A DNA stretch of 64,000 nucleotides. Source: Linum tenue. Lineage: Eukaryota; Streptophyta; Magnoliopsida; Malpighiales; Linaceae. Positions 21,496 to 32,874 of the stretch are shown here, piece after piece; position 1 is the stretch's first letter, and each line of letters begins with the position of its first letter. The notes under the pieces were generated by a model. The model had not been told where the DNA came from and made no database searches. It worked only from the letters and a program-made list of their open reading frames with translations. The stretch covers positions 37,190,002 to 37,254,001 of the forward strand of contig CAMGYJ010000005.1 in assembly GCA_946122785.1 (NCBI GenBank). The letters run 5' to 3'. Made by a program: the position numbers and the translations under genes.

Positions 21496-22881
21496 ATGGG
21501 AAAAGCTGAATCCCCAAACCCAATCACCCTATTACATCTCCACCACATCTCCCCGTCCTTCACCGACGTGCCACCGCGCTCCGACGATGTCACTTTCCCG
21601 CTCACCTGCTTCGACTTCACCTGGTCCATCTTCCCGCCCGTCGAGCGCCTCCTCTTCTATCCCCTCCCGCCCGAAAATTCCACCGCCACCTTCTTCACCT
21701 CCTCCATCGTCCCAACCCTAACGCGCTCCCTCGCCGCCGCTCTGTCCCGCTTCCTCCCCATCGCCGCCTCCCTCACCTGGCCTTCCAATTCGCCAAACCC
21801 CTTCCTCCTCTACTCCCCTTCCGCCGCCGTCCCGCTCACCGTCGCCCAATCAGCCGCCGATTTCAACCACCTCGCCTCCGACATCGGACAGATCCGCGAC
21901 GCCGCCGAATCGCACCCTTACATCCCCGTCCTGCCGTCCTCCGACTCGGAGGCCTCGGTTATCGCGCTCCAGCTCACGCTTTTCCCGGGCCAGGGATTTT
22001 GCGTGGGAATAACCAGCCACCACGGCGTCCTCGATGGGAAATCCGCCACTCTCTTCCTCAAGGCCTGGGCCCACTTATCCAAATCCAGCGTTACCTCTTG
22101 TCCAGAAGATCTCGTACCGTTTCTGGACCGGTCCGTCGTACCAGAGCCCAAAGGCATGGGCTTGCATTACCACAACTCCTGGCCCGGCCCGAGAAGCTTG
22201 AAGCTGCCCCCGCCGTCTGCTCCCGAGCCCGGCTTGGTCCGGGCCACATTTCTTCTCTCCCACGACCGAATCCAGACGCTGAGGGAAAGGATTAAAACGG
22301 CGCCGTCCGGAACTGATTATGAGCTTCGCCTGTCAAGCTTTGTCGTTACGTTCGCCCATTCCTTGGTGTGCTTGGTGAAAGCCAAACGCCTGGGAGCCCG
22401 AAGCGACGACGACGAAGCAGTGGTCCATTACGCTTTCATGGCGGACGTCCGAGGCCGACTGAAACCACCATTGCCGGCGAACTACCTAGGGAATTGCGTC
22501 TTAAGCGGACCCGAGCTGATACAAGTGAGACCGCTGGTGGCGGAGGGAGGGATTGGATTCGCTGCGGAGAGGATAAGCAAGATGATTGATCACGTGGAGG
22601 GGAAGGATCAGGTTGTTGGGGGAGACCGCCACGTGTCAACCTTCGCCAAGGATAGGGAGGCCAGTCGAGGCGTGTTTATCGGGATCGCTGGGTCCCCGAG
22701 GTTCCACGTGTACGGCGCCGATTTCGGGTGGGGGAAGCCCAAGTACGTGGAGGTGACGTCGATAGATCGGACGGGTGGCATATCGCTGGCGGATTGTAGA
22801 AACGGTAGCCGTGGGATCGAGGTCGGACTGGGTTTGCCACCGGATCAGATGGACATCTTCCGTTCAGCTTTTGCTGTCTAG
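21496..22881 (+). CDS. BAHD acyltransferase, malonyltransferase-like
   Basis: Single-exon gene of 461 codons, the usual size for BAHD enzymes, which transfer acyl groups from acyl-CoA to hydroxyls of phenolics, glycosides or alkaloids in the cytosol. The catalytic HxxxD motif is at His176-Asp180 (SHHGVLDG) and the structural DFGWG motif at 409-413 (GADFGWGKP). The N-terminus (PLTCFDFTWSIFPPVERLLF) and the C-terminal SIDRTGGISLADCRNG-type segment are those of the clade containing flavonoid and phenolic-glucoside malonyltransferases, so malonyl-CoA:phenolic glycoside transfer is the best guess. The exact substrate cannot be read from sequence. The ATG at 21496 is the first after a good TATA box and opens directly into the conserved N-terminus. 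The coding region is much more GC-rich than its surroundings. It is the only apparently intact, recognisable enzyme gene in the window. Confidence 0.92.
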   Translation: MGKAESPNPITLLHLHHISPSFTDVPPRSDDVTFPLTCFDFTWSIFPPVERLLFYPLPPENSTATFFTSSIVPTLTRSLAAALSRFLPIAASLTWPSNSPNPFLLYSPSAAVPLTVAQSAADFNHLASDIGQIRDAAESHPYIPVLPSSDSEASVIALQLTLFPGQGFCVGITSHHGVLDGKSATLFLKAWAHLSKSSVTSCPEDLVPFLDRSVVPEPKGMGLHYHNSWPGPRSLKLPPPSAPEPGLVRATFLLSHDRIQTLRERIKTAPSGTDYELRLSSFVVTFAHSLVCLVKAKRLGARSDDDEAVVHYAFMADVRGRLKPPLPANYLGNCVLSGPELIQVRPLVAEGGIGFAAERISKMIDHVEGKDQVVGGDRHVSTFAKDREASRGVFIGIAGSPRFHVYGADFGWGKPKYVEVTSIDRTGGISLADCRNGSRGIEVGLGLPPDQMDIFRSAFAV

Positions 22882-22994
22882 TTGTCCTTGAGCTGCTCCC
22901 TCGTTAGGAATCAGTGATTGCGTTGAGTTGCCCTTTGAATTATCTTTTTTGCAGAGAATGCAGCCGATCGAGGAGTTTCTTCAGAATAATTATT

Positions 22995-23000
22995 AATAAA
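22995..23000 (+). terminator. Putative poly(A) signal of the BAHD gene
   Basis: AATAAA, 114 bp after the stop codon, followed by A-rich sequence. Confidence 0.5.
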
Positions 23001-23147
23001 AATAGATAACAAGCATGAAATTAAACCGAATCGGAGGTTAGGAGAAGCTGGAAAGGGCATGAAATAATTAATAAAAAAATCCTTATCCGCTGCAGGAAAG
23101 GATTGGAGTGGCACCAAGCCCTCATGTTCAAATGAAGCCTGGAGTTA

Positions 23148-23206
23148 GTTTCGTTTCGTTTCGTTTCGTTTCATTGCTAAGTCTGTCTGTCTGTCTGTCT
23201 GTCAAT
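23148..23206 (+). repeat. Microsatellites (GTTTC)n and (TGTC)n
   Basis: About five GTTTC units are followed after a short gap by about five TGTC units. Confidence 0.85.
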
Positions 23207-23541
23207 AAACAATACTGCGTCCTATGCAGTATTCCTGTGTCAATCCAGTAGCTCTGTTTGTTTACATTTACGTCCTGTATCTGGTGGGTTAGTTGGTTAA
23301 CAGCATTGAACTCGCTCGTGTAATTTGTTACTAGTAGTCCAAGTTTGTGGGCTACCATCTATCTATTTAACTTCTTTAATGTTCATTCAATAAAATTGTC
23401 GGATTGTAGTCAGGGTCGGTCTTGAGATTTTGTTTATTTTTATGAATTAGTTTAATTACAAACTCTCCGGCCAACAATATACTTCCGGTAAAGGTTTTGC
23501 TGGGCAATGCATAACAATCCTGCTGAATACGGGCTCTCGCT

Positions 23542-24660
23542 ATGAATCCACAAAACTTGCAGTCACTCAATCCAATCCCACCCGGACGACCACCGGACCA
23601 CCGGAGCACCCTACCAGAAATCCAACGTTATCCAATTTTGGAGGTAATCCTTCTGAAATCACTGTACACCCAAAAGACTACCTCGATCGTTCGAAGCAAA
23701 CAGTGGTCGTGCGCTTGCTCGGGAGAAAGATCAGTTACCCTCTACTCTGCGACAGACTCAAAGCAATGTGGAAGCCAGCCAACTGGCCAACTCCATGTTC
23801 TTGATGTTGATCAAGACTGCTCCCTCGTGAAACTTACTACCCAAAGAGATTACTACACCTCGCTTACAGAAGGACCGTGGGTTATCAAGATTTCAGATTG
23901 ACAGCGAATCTGCCGGCTCGCATTGTTGCTTGGGTGAGATTCCCAGGATAGCCGATTCCGTATTACCACAACCAAAGAGGAATTGTTGGAAGAACAATCC
24001 GCATCGACCGCAAAACCCTGTCCCTGAGTACTCAAAGAGGAAAGTTGGCTCGAATTGCTGTAGAAATAGATGTGTCCAAACCACTAGTTCCAAGATTCTG
24101 GCTTGATGGATATTGGCAGCAAGTGATCGATGTACGAAAAACTACCTCAACTATGCTTTACACCAATTCCTGAAGCAAAAACAACTACTCCAACTTCCAT
24201 AGCTGAACCCTCACCTTCCTTTGGTCCCTGGATGCAAGTCCAGCGAAAGACCAACAATTGTTGCTCCCTCCGGAAACACCAACCAAGAATGCTCTTCAAC
24301 AACAACCTACAAGAAGGATACTCTATCCAGGACCAATCCACAGCCAAAACCATCATCCGCCGGTGGAGAAGCCCGGATCGCGGAAGGCGCCGACGCATCT
24401 CAACCTCATCGTCGACAACAAGGTCCAACTGATGTCAGAGGCTCTTCCATTATCATTAATGCTCACCATGCTGCAATTAAGAGAGGAAAGGAGCTGGCCC
24501 AACAAATTAAAGAAGGGATGGGCGAGCCTATCGGTAATAATTCTAAGGAACCAGCTTCCCTTGCCAAGAATAAAGAAATTGACATTGAAGAACAGAGTAT
24601 TATATTCGGTTCAAGCAGGGAGGGCCCAGAGAATTAAATTGCACATGGTCAATTTAACAA
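23542..24660 (+). pseudogene. LINE ORF1 remnant (DUF4283-like)
   Basis: Open segments with stops between them encode a plant LINE ORF1: VKLTTQRDYYTSLTEGPWVI, then in another frame LPARIVAWVRFPG and RTIRIDRKTLSLSTQRGKLA, PRFWLDGYWQQVI. This is the DUF4283-type nucleic-acid-binding ORF1p core, followed by a polar Pro/Gln-rich region. The MULE at 24661 interrupts its C-terminal part. Confidence 0.7.
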
Positions 24661-26039
24661 GGTTTAATATCCTAGTTTGGCCCGAAGTTTGCCGTAAGTG
24701 ACAGTTCTCGCCCTATTTTTCAAATAAGACATTTATGATCTATTTTTTAAACTATTAGACAAATTTGGCCCAAAATTTTCTTTGACCGTTAATATTGACT
24801 GTCAAACGTTATTCTGTTAGTGACTCAGCAAAAAACCACTGATATAGCATGTCACACCATTAAACAATTTAATTTTATAATTCAATTAAAATAAAAATTA
24901 AGAAAATCTCCAAATCCCCAAATCCAAACCCTAAACTAAACCAACATCATCGTAACAGCAGGCGCCTCCCTCCTTCTTCGCTTGTAGACCGATTTGATGT
25001 TCTGGACTCAGACGAAGGAGAAAGAGAGAGCGCGACCTCAGAATCTTCTGTGGAGAAAGTGGAGTTGGCGTGGTAAATTTGGAGATTCGAAGCGGCGGAT
25101 TCGGCCACCACGTTTCCCTCGCGCGAAGTGAGCAACCAATTTGGAGCTTCGAATCGGCGAATTCTCCCGCCGTGTAGGCGGCGTTGAGCGGCGCCGCTGT
25201 TGCTCTGGCTCGAATCATGGCCAGAAACATCACATCGAACTGCAATCATATCACAAAAATACCTAAGAAACGAAACAACCGATTTTCTCCAGCATTTTCT
25301 CGCCTGCCAAACAGGCTAGTTCAAAATTCCCCCAATCTGCAATTTACTATCCAGAATCCAACTAAATTCGCAATCGAAAAAGCAAACGGAGGAGAGGCAG
25401 AAATCAAAACAAGTAATAATACCTCGACGGTGTTGGGGCGACCACGTCATCAGGATTGATGTCTGCGCCAATAAGGCGAGAGACGGAGCGTTTCACGAGG
25501 TCACTGAGGCGAGTGTGGGTGAGATCGAGTTTGTCTGAAACGGGTAGGGGCGACGCGCTTCAGGAGTTTGTGAGCGCTTGAGTTTGAGTCGCCATGTTTT
25601 GGAAGTAAATGAATAAATTGGTTATGGAAAATTTGGTCCTGCTCTTAATATAGTTAGGACGAAAGAGATTTGGCGAAGCCAGAAAGAAATTTGGTCTGAA
25701 GGTGGAGGAGCCAAATTGAAATGGGGGATGGTCGTCGGCGTACGCCGGATTGGGTGAAAAGAGAGAGTGTGATATTATTTGAAAAATGGAATTTTGGGAG
25801 TTTTTATTTTAATTGAATTATTAAATTTCAATTAATTAATGATATGGCATGCCACATCAAAGGTTTTTTTTCTGAATCACTAACAGAATAGTGTTTGACC
25901 ATCAATATTAACGGTCAAAGAAAATTTTGGGCCAAATTTGTCCAATGATTTCAAAAGTAGGCTATAAATGTCTTATTTGAAAAATGGGGTCAGAACGGTC
26001 ACTTATGCCAAACTTCGGACCAAACTAGGGTATTAACCC
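24661..26039. mobile_element. TIR-MULE (non-autonomous) in LINE ORF1
   Basis: Perfect 9-bp target duplication ATTTAACAA at 24652-24660 and 26040-26048. The long terminal inverted repeats (over 200 bp) start GGTTTAATATCCTAGTTTGG and, from the other end, GGGTTAATACCCTAGTTTGG. The interior (about 24930-25600) is less AT-rich. Read on the minus strand it has a gene-like frame beginning MATQTQALTNS, then a stop and a continuing frame (SDKLDLTHTRLSDLVKRSVS ...) ending at a good donor GTATTATT, so it probably carries a captured host fragment. No transposase. Confidence 0.88.
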
Positions 26040-26439
26040 ATTTAACAATTGAAGAAGAATTAAGGCAACAACTCTCCTTAGAGAAGAAGCAGACAATCAA
26101 CACCTCGATTGCAGAGGAGAAAGAAGGTGACCCTTTAAACCTAAATTTGTATTATGCTCAAGGTTGTCAACCCGCGGGTCAACCCGGACTCGGACGAGCT
26201 AGTGAGTCATGGGTTAATGGGTCACCTGTTTTAGCCCGAAAAAGTTATAATTTTCATACATAAATTTATTATATATCAAATTTCAGATGAATAATAACAT
26301 ATAACATTACACCAAAATAATAGTTCGTACATAAATTTAACCTATAATGACAATTCAAACGCACTTAAATACATCATATCATATGATATCAATATATATA
26401 TGATATTCGTATTCAAATGTACAATTTAGAATAATTAAT

Positions 26440-27332
26440 GGGTTAATTGTATGGTTGGTCACTGAGATTACAAAAAACGTTCAAGTTTGGTCACTCGAAA
26501 TATTTAAATCCATTGGTGGTACTTCAGTTTACTGAAACCGTTCATGTTTGGTCACTCTCCGTCCAACTCCGTTAATTTTTGCTGATGTGGCAATCAACTC
26601 TAAAAGTTGACCGTTAACTTAGTGACGTGGCAACTAAAAAATTATTAAAAATAAAAAAATAAACTTTATATTTTCCACCTCATTATTACATTCATTAAAA
26701 AATAAAAAACATAATTTATTTATTTTTTAGAAAACAAGACTTGCCAATCAGAATCGGCAGCGGCGAAAGACTTCCACCTCCCCAGTTCAGTCACCGCTTT
26801 ACCCGACACCACCAAAAGCTCTACCAGAGTCATTCTCTCCTGTTCTGCACAGCTGCACTACGAACAAGACAACACGGTCGGGATCATCCACTGCTCTTTC
26901 CTCTCTCATCTCACCATGGAATTCGAGATTGTTGGCGTCAATGGGTCTCTGTATTTAGGGGACTTCATACTCCCGTACAAGGAGCAATCCGCTGAGTTCA
27001 ACTTCACTTGGATGGCTAAGTTCGTGGAACGGGATCTGGGTTGGAACGTGAAGCCCGAGAAGGTTGAAGTTGTGAATAAAGTTTCTATTGGATGAAAAAT
27101 ATAAAAGTTTATTTGTTTATTTTTAATAATTTTTTAGTTGCCGCGTCACTAAGTTAACGGTCAACTTTTAGAGTTGACTGCCACATCAGCAAAAGTTAAC
27201 GGAGTTGGACGGAGAGTGACCAAACATGAACGATTTCAGTAAACTGAAGTACCACCAATGGATTTAAATATTTCGAGTGACCAAACTTGAACGTTTTTTG
27301 TAATTTCAGTGACCAACCATGCAATTGACCCC
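26440..27332. mobile_element. Pack-MULE carrying an oxidoreductase gene fragment
   Basis: The perfect 10-bp flank AATAATTAAT (26430-26439 and 27333-27342; 9 or 10 bp counts as MULE-type) surrounds about 250-bp inverted repeats starting GGGTTAATTGTATGGTTGGT and GGGGTCAATTGCATGGTTGG. It is nested inside the hAT-like element at 26159-27782, so it is younger than that element. Confidence 0.85.
26740..27095 (+). pseudogene. Captured fragment of a Gfo/Idh/MocA-type oxidoreductase gene
   Basis: A continuous plus-strand frame of about 120 codons (26756 to a TGA near 27093) reads AAKDFHLPSSVTALPDTTKS, later IIHCSFLSHLTMEFEIVGVN, GSLYLGDFILPYKEQSAEF and LGWNVKPEK. This matches the C-terminal half of plant Gfo/Idh/MocA-family oxidoreductases of the At4g09670 type, by my memory of the HCSFLS-LTMD, G-L-DF-IP and GW-KP pattern. 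The NAD-binding N-terminus is absent, so it is a captured, non-functional exon piece. It sits between the two MULE inverted repeats. Confidence 0.65.
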
Positions 27333-28054
27333 AATAATTAATTGACTTATGTAAACCAGCAAAATAAAAAGATTTATTAAATAAACAACACAAGAAAAGG
27401 GGAGTTGGAAAGCCACTTAATCATCAAAGTCACAATTTATGAAGTAGAATTATAAAATATATCAAAATTTATTAAGTAATAAGTAGAGAACAATAATTAA
27501 ATGATAAAAATTAACCCTCAAAAGTTTGCATCAATCTGTTCGTATTTATGAATTTGGTGGGGTCCCTGATGTCCACTTTCACGCGGACCAAGAATGAAAA
27601 GCACTATCAGATACAAATATGGGAACTGCTGATGCAGGTTGACCCGCCATGGTTTGCCGGGTGTTGACCGGGTTAAAACGGGTTTCATCATTTCGGGTCA
27701 TTTGTTAAACGAGTGTATGTGGTCCGTTTTTGTTACCAGGTCCAGGTAAACCCGTGAATCAACCCGCGGGTTGACAACCTTGATTCTGCTCAAGACCAAA
27801 TTCGTGACTTGATCTTAATGGGTCTATTTTTACATCTCCAAGCCCAAAACTGGCTTTACAAACTCATCGAAATGCTCCGGAATCTTTGTCCACATCATCA
27901 CCTACTCCAATTCCTACAAACACGCCTAACCCTCCACAAAACACACCGAACCTGTGCTTTTTCCCTTGACAACTAATTTTCCTTCCACCTACAGCATACC
28001 CAACACCCAAACTGTGGGAACTCAGTTTGCCCGGTCGCCCAAACATCTAAAGAG

Positions 28055-28242
28055 TATCTCTAAACGACAAAACACACCCAAAAGGAACACAGGGGCAAAC
28101 AAGCTAGTAACCTCCAAACACCAGTACCCGAGACTTTGTTCAGGGAAGTATCTCTAAACTCCATACCAAAAAGAACACAGGAGCAAACAAGCTAGTAACC
28201 TCCAAACACCAGTACCCGAGACTTTGTTCAGGGATACTTCCA
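28055..28242 (+). repeat. 94-bp tandem duplication inside the LINE
   Basis: The block TATCTCTAAAC ... CAGTACCCGAGACTTTGTTC occurs at 28055-28148 and again at 28149-28242 with a few differences near the start of the unit. Confidence 0.8.
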
Positions 28243-28673
28243 CTTCAACACACAAATTTACCGACGAGGAACTTGCTGCATTGACAACTTCAATTGCCAC
28301 TAAAGCTAAGATTTTCGAACACTAAGGCTCTGTGTCACCCATGATTTCGACAATGCTTGTTGTCACCAAAAGAGATACTTCCCAATCGAACCTCTCTGAG
28401 ACTTCTACGTCTGCCACTCGCTACTACTTTTTGTGTGACTGGCCAACCTAATTAATCTCGAATTTCATATTGAAAAAGGAGAAGGCACATCAAGGCAGAA
28501 GTCAAAGATGCCCCTTTTCATTCTGGAAGGCTAGCGTCGTTTGATGTCGCTTCTTGGCCCGGTGTTGTATGCCAGCAATGGAGTCCAACTTCCTGGTAGA
28601 GATTGCAATTTTTTCCAAAGTAATCAGCAAAGCCCTGCTAACAGCATGGTTTCTCACCTAAATACATATTTAT

Positions 28674-30165
28674 ATGGATTTAAAAAAATTTACATGGAAT
28701 TGTAGAGGTGCGGGTAGTCGTGTGTTTTTGCGTGTCTTTCAAGAATATCGTAGGAAGTATAAACCTCACATAGTGGTTATCGTTGAACCCCGTATTAGTG
28801 GTGATCGAGCTAAAGATGTGATTCGTGATGTGGGATATGATAGTAAACTGATGGTTGGGGCATTAGGTTTTTCGAGAGGTATATGGGTTATGTGGAATGC
28901 CTGTGAACTCTCTGTGACAGAACTTTCAACTCACCCTCAATGTCTTCATATACAGATAAAACATCCGAGCTCACAGGACGAAGGTTGGCTACTTTCTGCG
29001 ATATACGGAAATCCAGCTCCTGTCCAACGTCGTGAGCTTTGGTCTAAGCTGCGTGTTTTGGCTCAAGATATGAAAGAGCCTTGGCTTCTGGTGGGCGATT
29101 CAACTATATTTTAAGTCCTATAGAGAATCTTGGAGGTGCCCGTTCAACTCATTAAAAATAGGAAACTTCCAGGAGTGTGTGAATGACATCAGCTTAAATG
29201 ATCTAGGGTTTATAGGGCTAGCCTGCACCTAGTTTCGCTCGGGACTTAGGGAACGACTTGATAGAGGCTTAGCTAATAACGCGTGGGTTGTGGCTTTTCC
29301 GGAGGCTGTTGTCCATCACCTACCTCGCATGAGAAAGTCAGACCACCTGCCGATCCTAGTCTCTCTAGCACATCCACACCATCCAGCATGTCGCAAGCCA
29401 TTCCGTTTCCTTGCGGCATGGCTCACCCATGCTAGTTTCCAAAGCATGGCAGCCAATGCATGGGCCAAGGGCTCATCATTTATAGGCTCGGCCGATGGTT
29501 TTGTGAAGGATGCCAACATCTAGAACATGGAGGTCTTTGGCCACATCACAAAGAAGGACCAGCTTCTACGTCGGCTCGAGCGTTTGGAGAAGGCAGATCA
29601 AGGTCATGGAGATGATACTCAACTTAACCAGGTGAGAGAGTAATAAAAGTTATTTTCACGCTCGCACCATCCGAAGAAGGAAGCAAAATCGGATAACAAC
29701 ACTAAAAATAATGAGGGGGACTGGATCTCAGACTTAGAAGCTCTCCTAGATATAGCCTAAGTCTATTTTGGTGGTCTGTATACAGACGATGGAGGGGACG
29801 TCTTTCCTTTGCCAGCAAGTTTCCCTTTCGTCGACATGGCTTGTTGGACTGTAGTTGATGTCGTGTCCACCACTGAAGAGCTGGAGAAAATAATCCGTAG
29901 CATGGGTGCTCTAAAAGCTCTAGGGAAAGATGGTCTAACCCCAATTTTCTTCCAGAAATGTTGGGCTAAAGTGGGCACCTCAACAACTCAACTGGCTCAA
30001 GAGTGTTGGAGCCACCCAGAGAGAATTAAGGAAATCAACTCGACCATTCTCGTCCTCATCCTGAAGGTTCAGCAACCGCCTTCTATAGAGCAGTTTCGAC
30101 CGATCAGCTTGTGCAATGTTGTGTACAAAACAGTGACAAAGTGTCTTGCTGAGAGATTAAAAACT
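28674..30165 (+). pseudogene. LINE ORF2 remnant: endonuclease and N-terminal RT
   Basis: It opens with MDLKKFTWNCRGAGS, the start of an apurinic-type endonuclease (EEP fold), with VVIVEPRISGDRAKDV and WLLSAIYGNP. After a frameshift near 29100 the frame continues through GDF-N, DRGLANN-W and KSDHLPILVS. The RT start follows (DGLTPIFFQKCWAKVG, QFRPISLCNVVYKTVTKCLA). It is cut at LKT by the MULE target site (30157-30165). Multiple stops and frameshifts make it inactive. Confidence 0.8.
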
Positions 30166-31303
30166 CGAGTCAATAGCATAAAAAGTCACTTACGTTTGCA
30201 GTAACTAACAAATCGGACACTTACGTTTAAATTTTAACAAATCGGTCACTTAAGTTTTCACTAACTAACGAACTAGTAATTTCGTCAACCTCTGTCAACT
30301 CTCCATCCAAAATTGTCATGTCACCTTGCCATGTCACCAAACAATATATTAAAATAATCAAATTCAAAAACCAAACCCAACCATTCTAAATTTATAATCC
30401 CATAAAACTAACCAACCTATGTCCCCCTGTCCTGCCATCGTCGTCCAGCCTCGCCGGACGCTACGGTCGTCGCCGTTGCTTCAGACTTCTCCTCTCCGTG
30501 GACTCCCCTGGCGCCAACGTTGTCGCCCTCCTTTCTTCAGCCACTATGGCTTCTCTCACTCACGTCAAATCGCTCGGCGATGATAACTCTCTTCCTCCTG
30601 CCATCATCGTGGGCATCTTCTGTTCCTCTCTCCAGCCAGCCGGTCTCCCTTGTCCTCCTTTGTTCGCATCCAATCCCAAGCTCGCCTCCTCCCTATTCGA
30701 AGAATGAGAACAGAGAAAGGGAAGGTTCTGCTTTTCCCTCTCTTTTTGTCCCAAAGGCCAAAATTGAAATCCCTTTTTGCAAAAAAAAAAAAAAACAAAA
30801 AACGAAATCCCTAAAAAGATAGAGGAGATCCACCTATCACAAACAATTGGGATCTTAGCTCTCAAAAAGAACAAAAAACCCTAAAAAATGACTGCTCCCT
30901 CTTTTTATTTGTTGAGTTCCAATTATTTGGCCTTCTTCAATTCAAGAAACTAAAAGGGAGAATTAGAGTGAGAAAGAGAGACATCCAGTGCGTGAAGGGA
31001 GAGAGAGAGGGTGTGGCGTGTGGGGCTGGGCGGGGCCTCTGTTAGGTTGGTTAGTTTTATGGGTTTAAAAATTTAGATTGGTTGGGTTGGGTTGGGTTTG
31101 ACATGAATTTAATTATTTTTATATATTGTTTGGTGACATGGCAAGGTGACATGGCAATTTTGGATGGAAAGTTGACAGAGATTGACGGAATTACTAGTTC
31201 GTTAATTAGTGAAAACGTATGTGACCGATTTGTTAAAATTTAAACGTAGGTTACCGATTTTTAAGTTACTGAAAACGTAAGTGACCTTTTATGCTATTGA
31301 TCC
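30166..31303. mobile_element. TIR-MULE in the LINE reverse transcriptase
   Basis: Perfect 9-bp target duplication TTAAAAACT at 30157-30165 and 31304-31312. Inverted repeats of about 250 bp (CGAGTCAATAGCATAAAAAG at left; GGATCAATAGCATAAAAGGT inverted at right). The GC-rich centre (about 30420-31020) may contain captured host sequence, but no domain was recognised. The right-hand target copy was later used by the Athila element. Confidence 0.88.
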
Positions 31304-31312
31304 TTAAAAACT

Positions 31313-32731
31313 TGATAGACCGTTATTTACACATGTTTTTACCCTCGTTCTTACACCGTTTGAGGTGTTGATTCTAGTGTTTTAGGCCGATTTCACGCTA
31401 GGTTGTGCTTGTTTGTGATATTTCAGGTCCTAGTACGTGAATGGAGGCTTGGGAGCGAGTCTGGGGTCGATTGGACGAAGATCGGACGCGTGGCGAGGTG
31501 TCAAGGAAGCCGCACGGGCAGAACAGGGCATCACACGGCCCTGCATGTGAGCAAGATGGCCGTGTGCTTTTTGCCGAGGCCACGCACGGGCAACCCATGA
31601 ACTTCACACGGCCGTGTTAAGTGCAATTCTGGCCGTGTGATATTTGCCGAGGCCAAGCACGGGCAAGCTGGAATTCTCACACGGCCGTGCACCCTGGCCG
31701 TGTGAGAAGCCTGGGGATCGAACTTAATGAAACGCTGTGTTTTGAGCCGCACGGCCAAGTGGGTGAGTCGCACGGCCGTGTGGCCTGGCCGTGCGAGTCG
31801 GGAAATCCTGGTTTTAGAGCCTATTCCGAGCCAAAAGTGGGAGAATCGAGTTTTCAGAGCAAAAACAGAGCCCTAGAGAGAAAGTGCGAAGAACACATCC
31901 TAGAAGCTATCTTGGAGCTGGGTTTCATTGAATCGAGCTTGGAGATCATCATAGGAGTGGAAATCATCATCCCGGAGCATATTTTCCTCATCGTTATGAG
32001 TATGACTACTCTGATTACTGTTTTCTCTTCTCTCTCTATGGAGTAGGACCCTTCTCTCACTTGGGTATGAAGAACCCTAGTTCCTTGTGTTAGGGATTTG
32101 GTTGTAATGACTTGGGATGATATTACTGTTTGATTTTAATCGAATGATGCATGTTTATTGAATTGATTGGAGTCTGATCAGCTTTTCTCAATTTCTGCTG
32201 CAACCTGAGATAGATAGAATCTGATTAGGTTGTTAGAGTCTCTTCATTCGATAGTAGGAGATTGGCTATACGAGAGTTGGCCAGTTTACTACTTTGTACT
32301 GGAATTCAATTCCAGTAGTGGAGTTCTGTGTTCATAGCCTCAGCTTTCTATCCCGGTGAAGGCTAGTCGTCTGCCGGGTAGCTAGACTGAGAGGGCTTGG
32401 TCAGCTTAAGAGATTCCAAGCTACTGTCGGAGCTTCCGCAGTCTAATCAACAGTAAATCAACCCAGGGGAATTACAATTGAACCTAACTAAGGGGCTAGG
32501 GGGACTCAATCCCGAGTTACTCTTTCCTGACTTTGAAAACCGAACAATTTACTGCTTTCTTGCTGCTTTTGCTTTTAACAACAATCACTCGAACTAGTTT
32601 GCTAGATAATAGAGAATCACGGAGTAAGCAGTAGATCTAGACCCCGGGTTAATAATTGAACTTGCCTGTTACTGCATTCCCGGACTGCGATTACATTTGG
32701 TCGCAGTTTGGTGTTGTGTTTTGGCGTGTCA
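31313..32731 (+). repeat. 5' LTR of the Athila element
   Basis: Starts TGATAGACCG, ends GTGTCA. It carries a cluster of CACGGCCGTG words and half-words at about 31505-31800. Confidence 0.95.
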
Positions 32732-32737
32732 AGTTTT

Positions 32738-32755
32738 TGGCGCCGTTGCCGGGGA
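32738..32755 (+). other. Athila primer-binding site
   Basis: TGGCGCCGTTGCCGGGGA, the characteristic Athila/TAT-type tRNA primer site, six bases after the LTR. Confidence 0.85.
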
Positions 32756-32874
32756 ACCTCTAGGTTATCGGGGAAACGTGAAAATTTGTTACTCTAGCTT
32801 TTTCTTTATTGCATTTTTCTCTTCCACCTGTGTGCCTTCACGGGTTGTTTCTGCTGACTGTGTGCAGGTAGTGC

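Larger units (their letters stand above)
26159..27782. mobile_element. hAT-like element in the LINE, itself hosting a Pack-MULE
   Basis: Inverted ends CAAGGTTGTCAACCCGCGGG (start) and its close complement ending at 27782. The 8-bp flanks ATTATGCT (26151-26158) and ATTCTGCT (27783-27790) differ at one position. GGGTCA/ACCCG-type subterminal words are present at both ends. Excluding the nested Pack-MULE it is about 720 bp and has no transposase frame. Confidence 0.82.
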
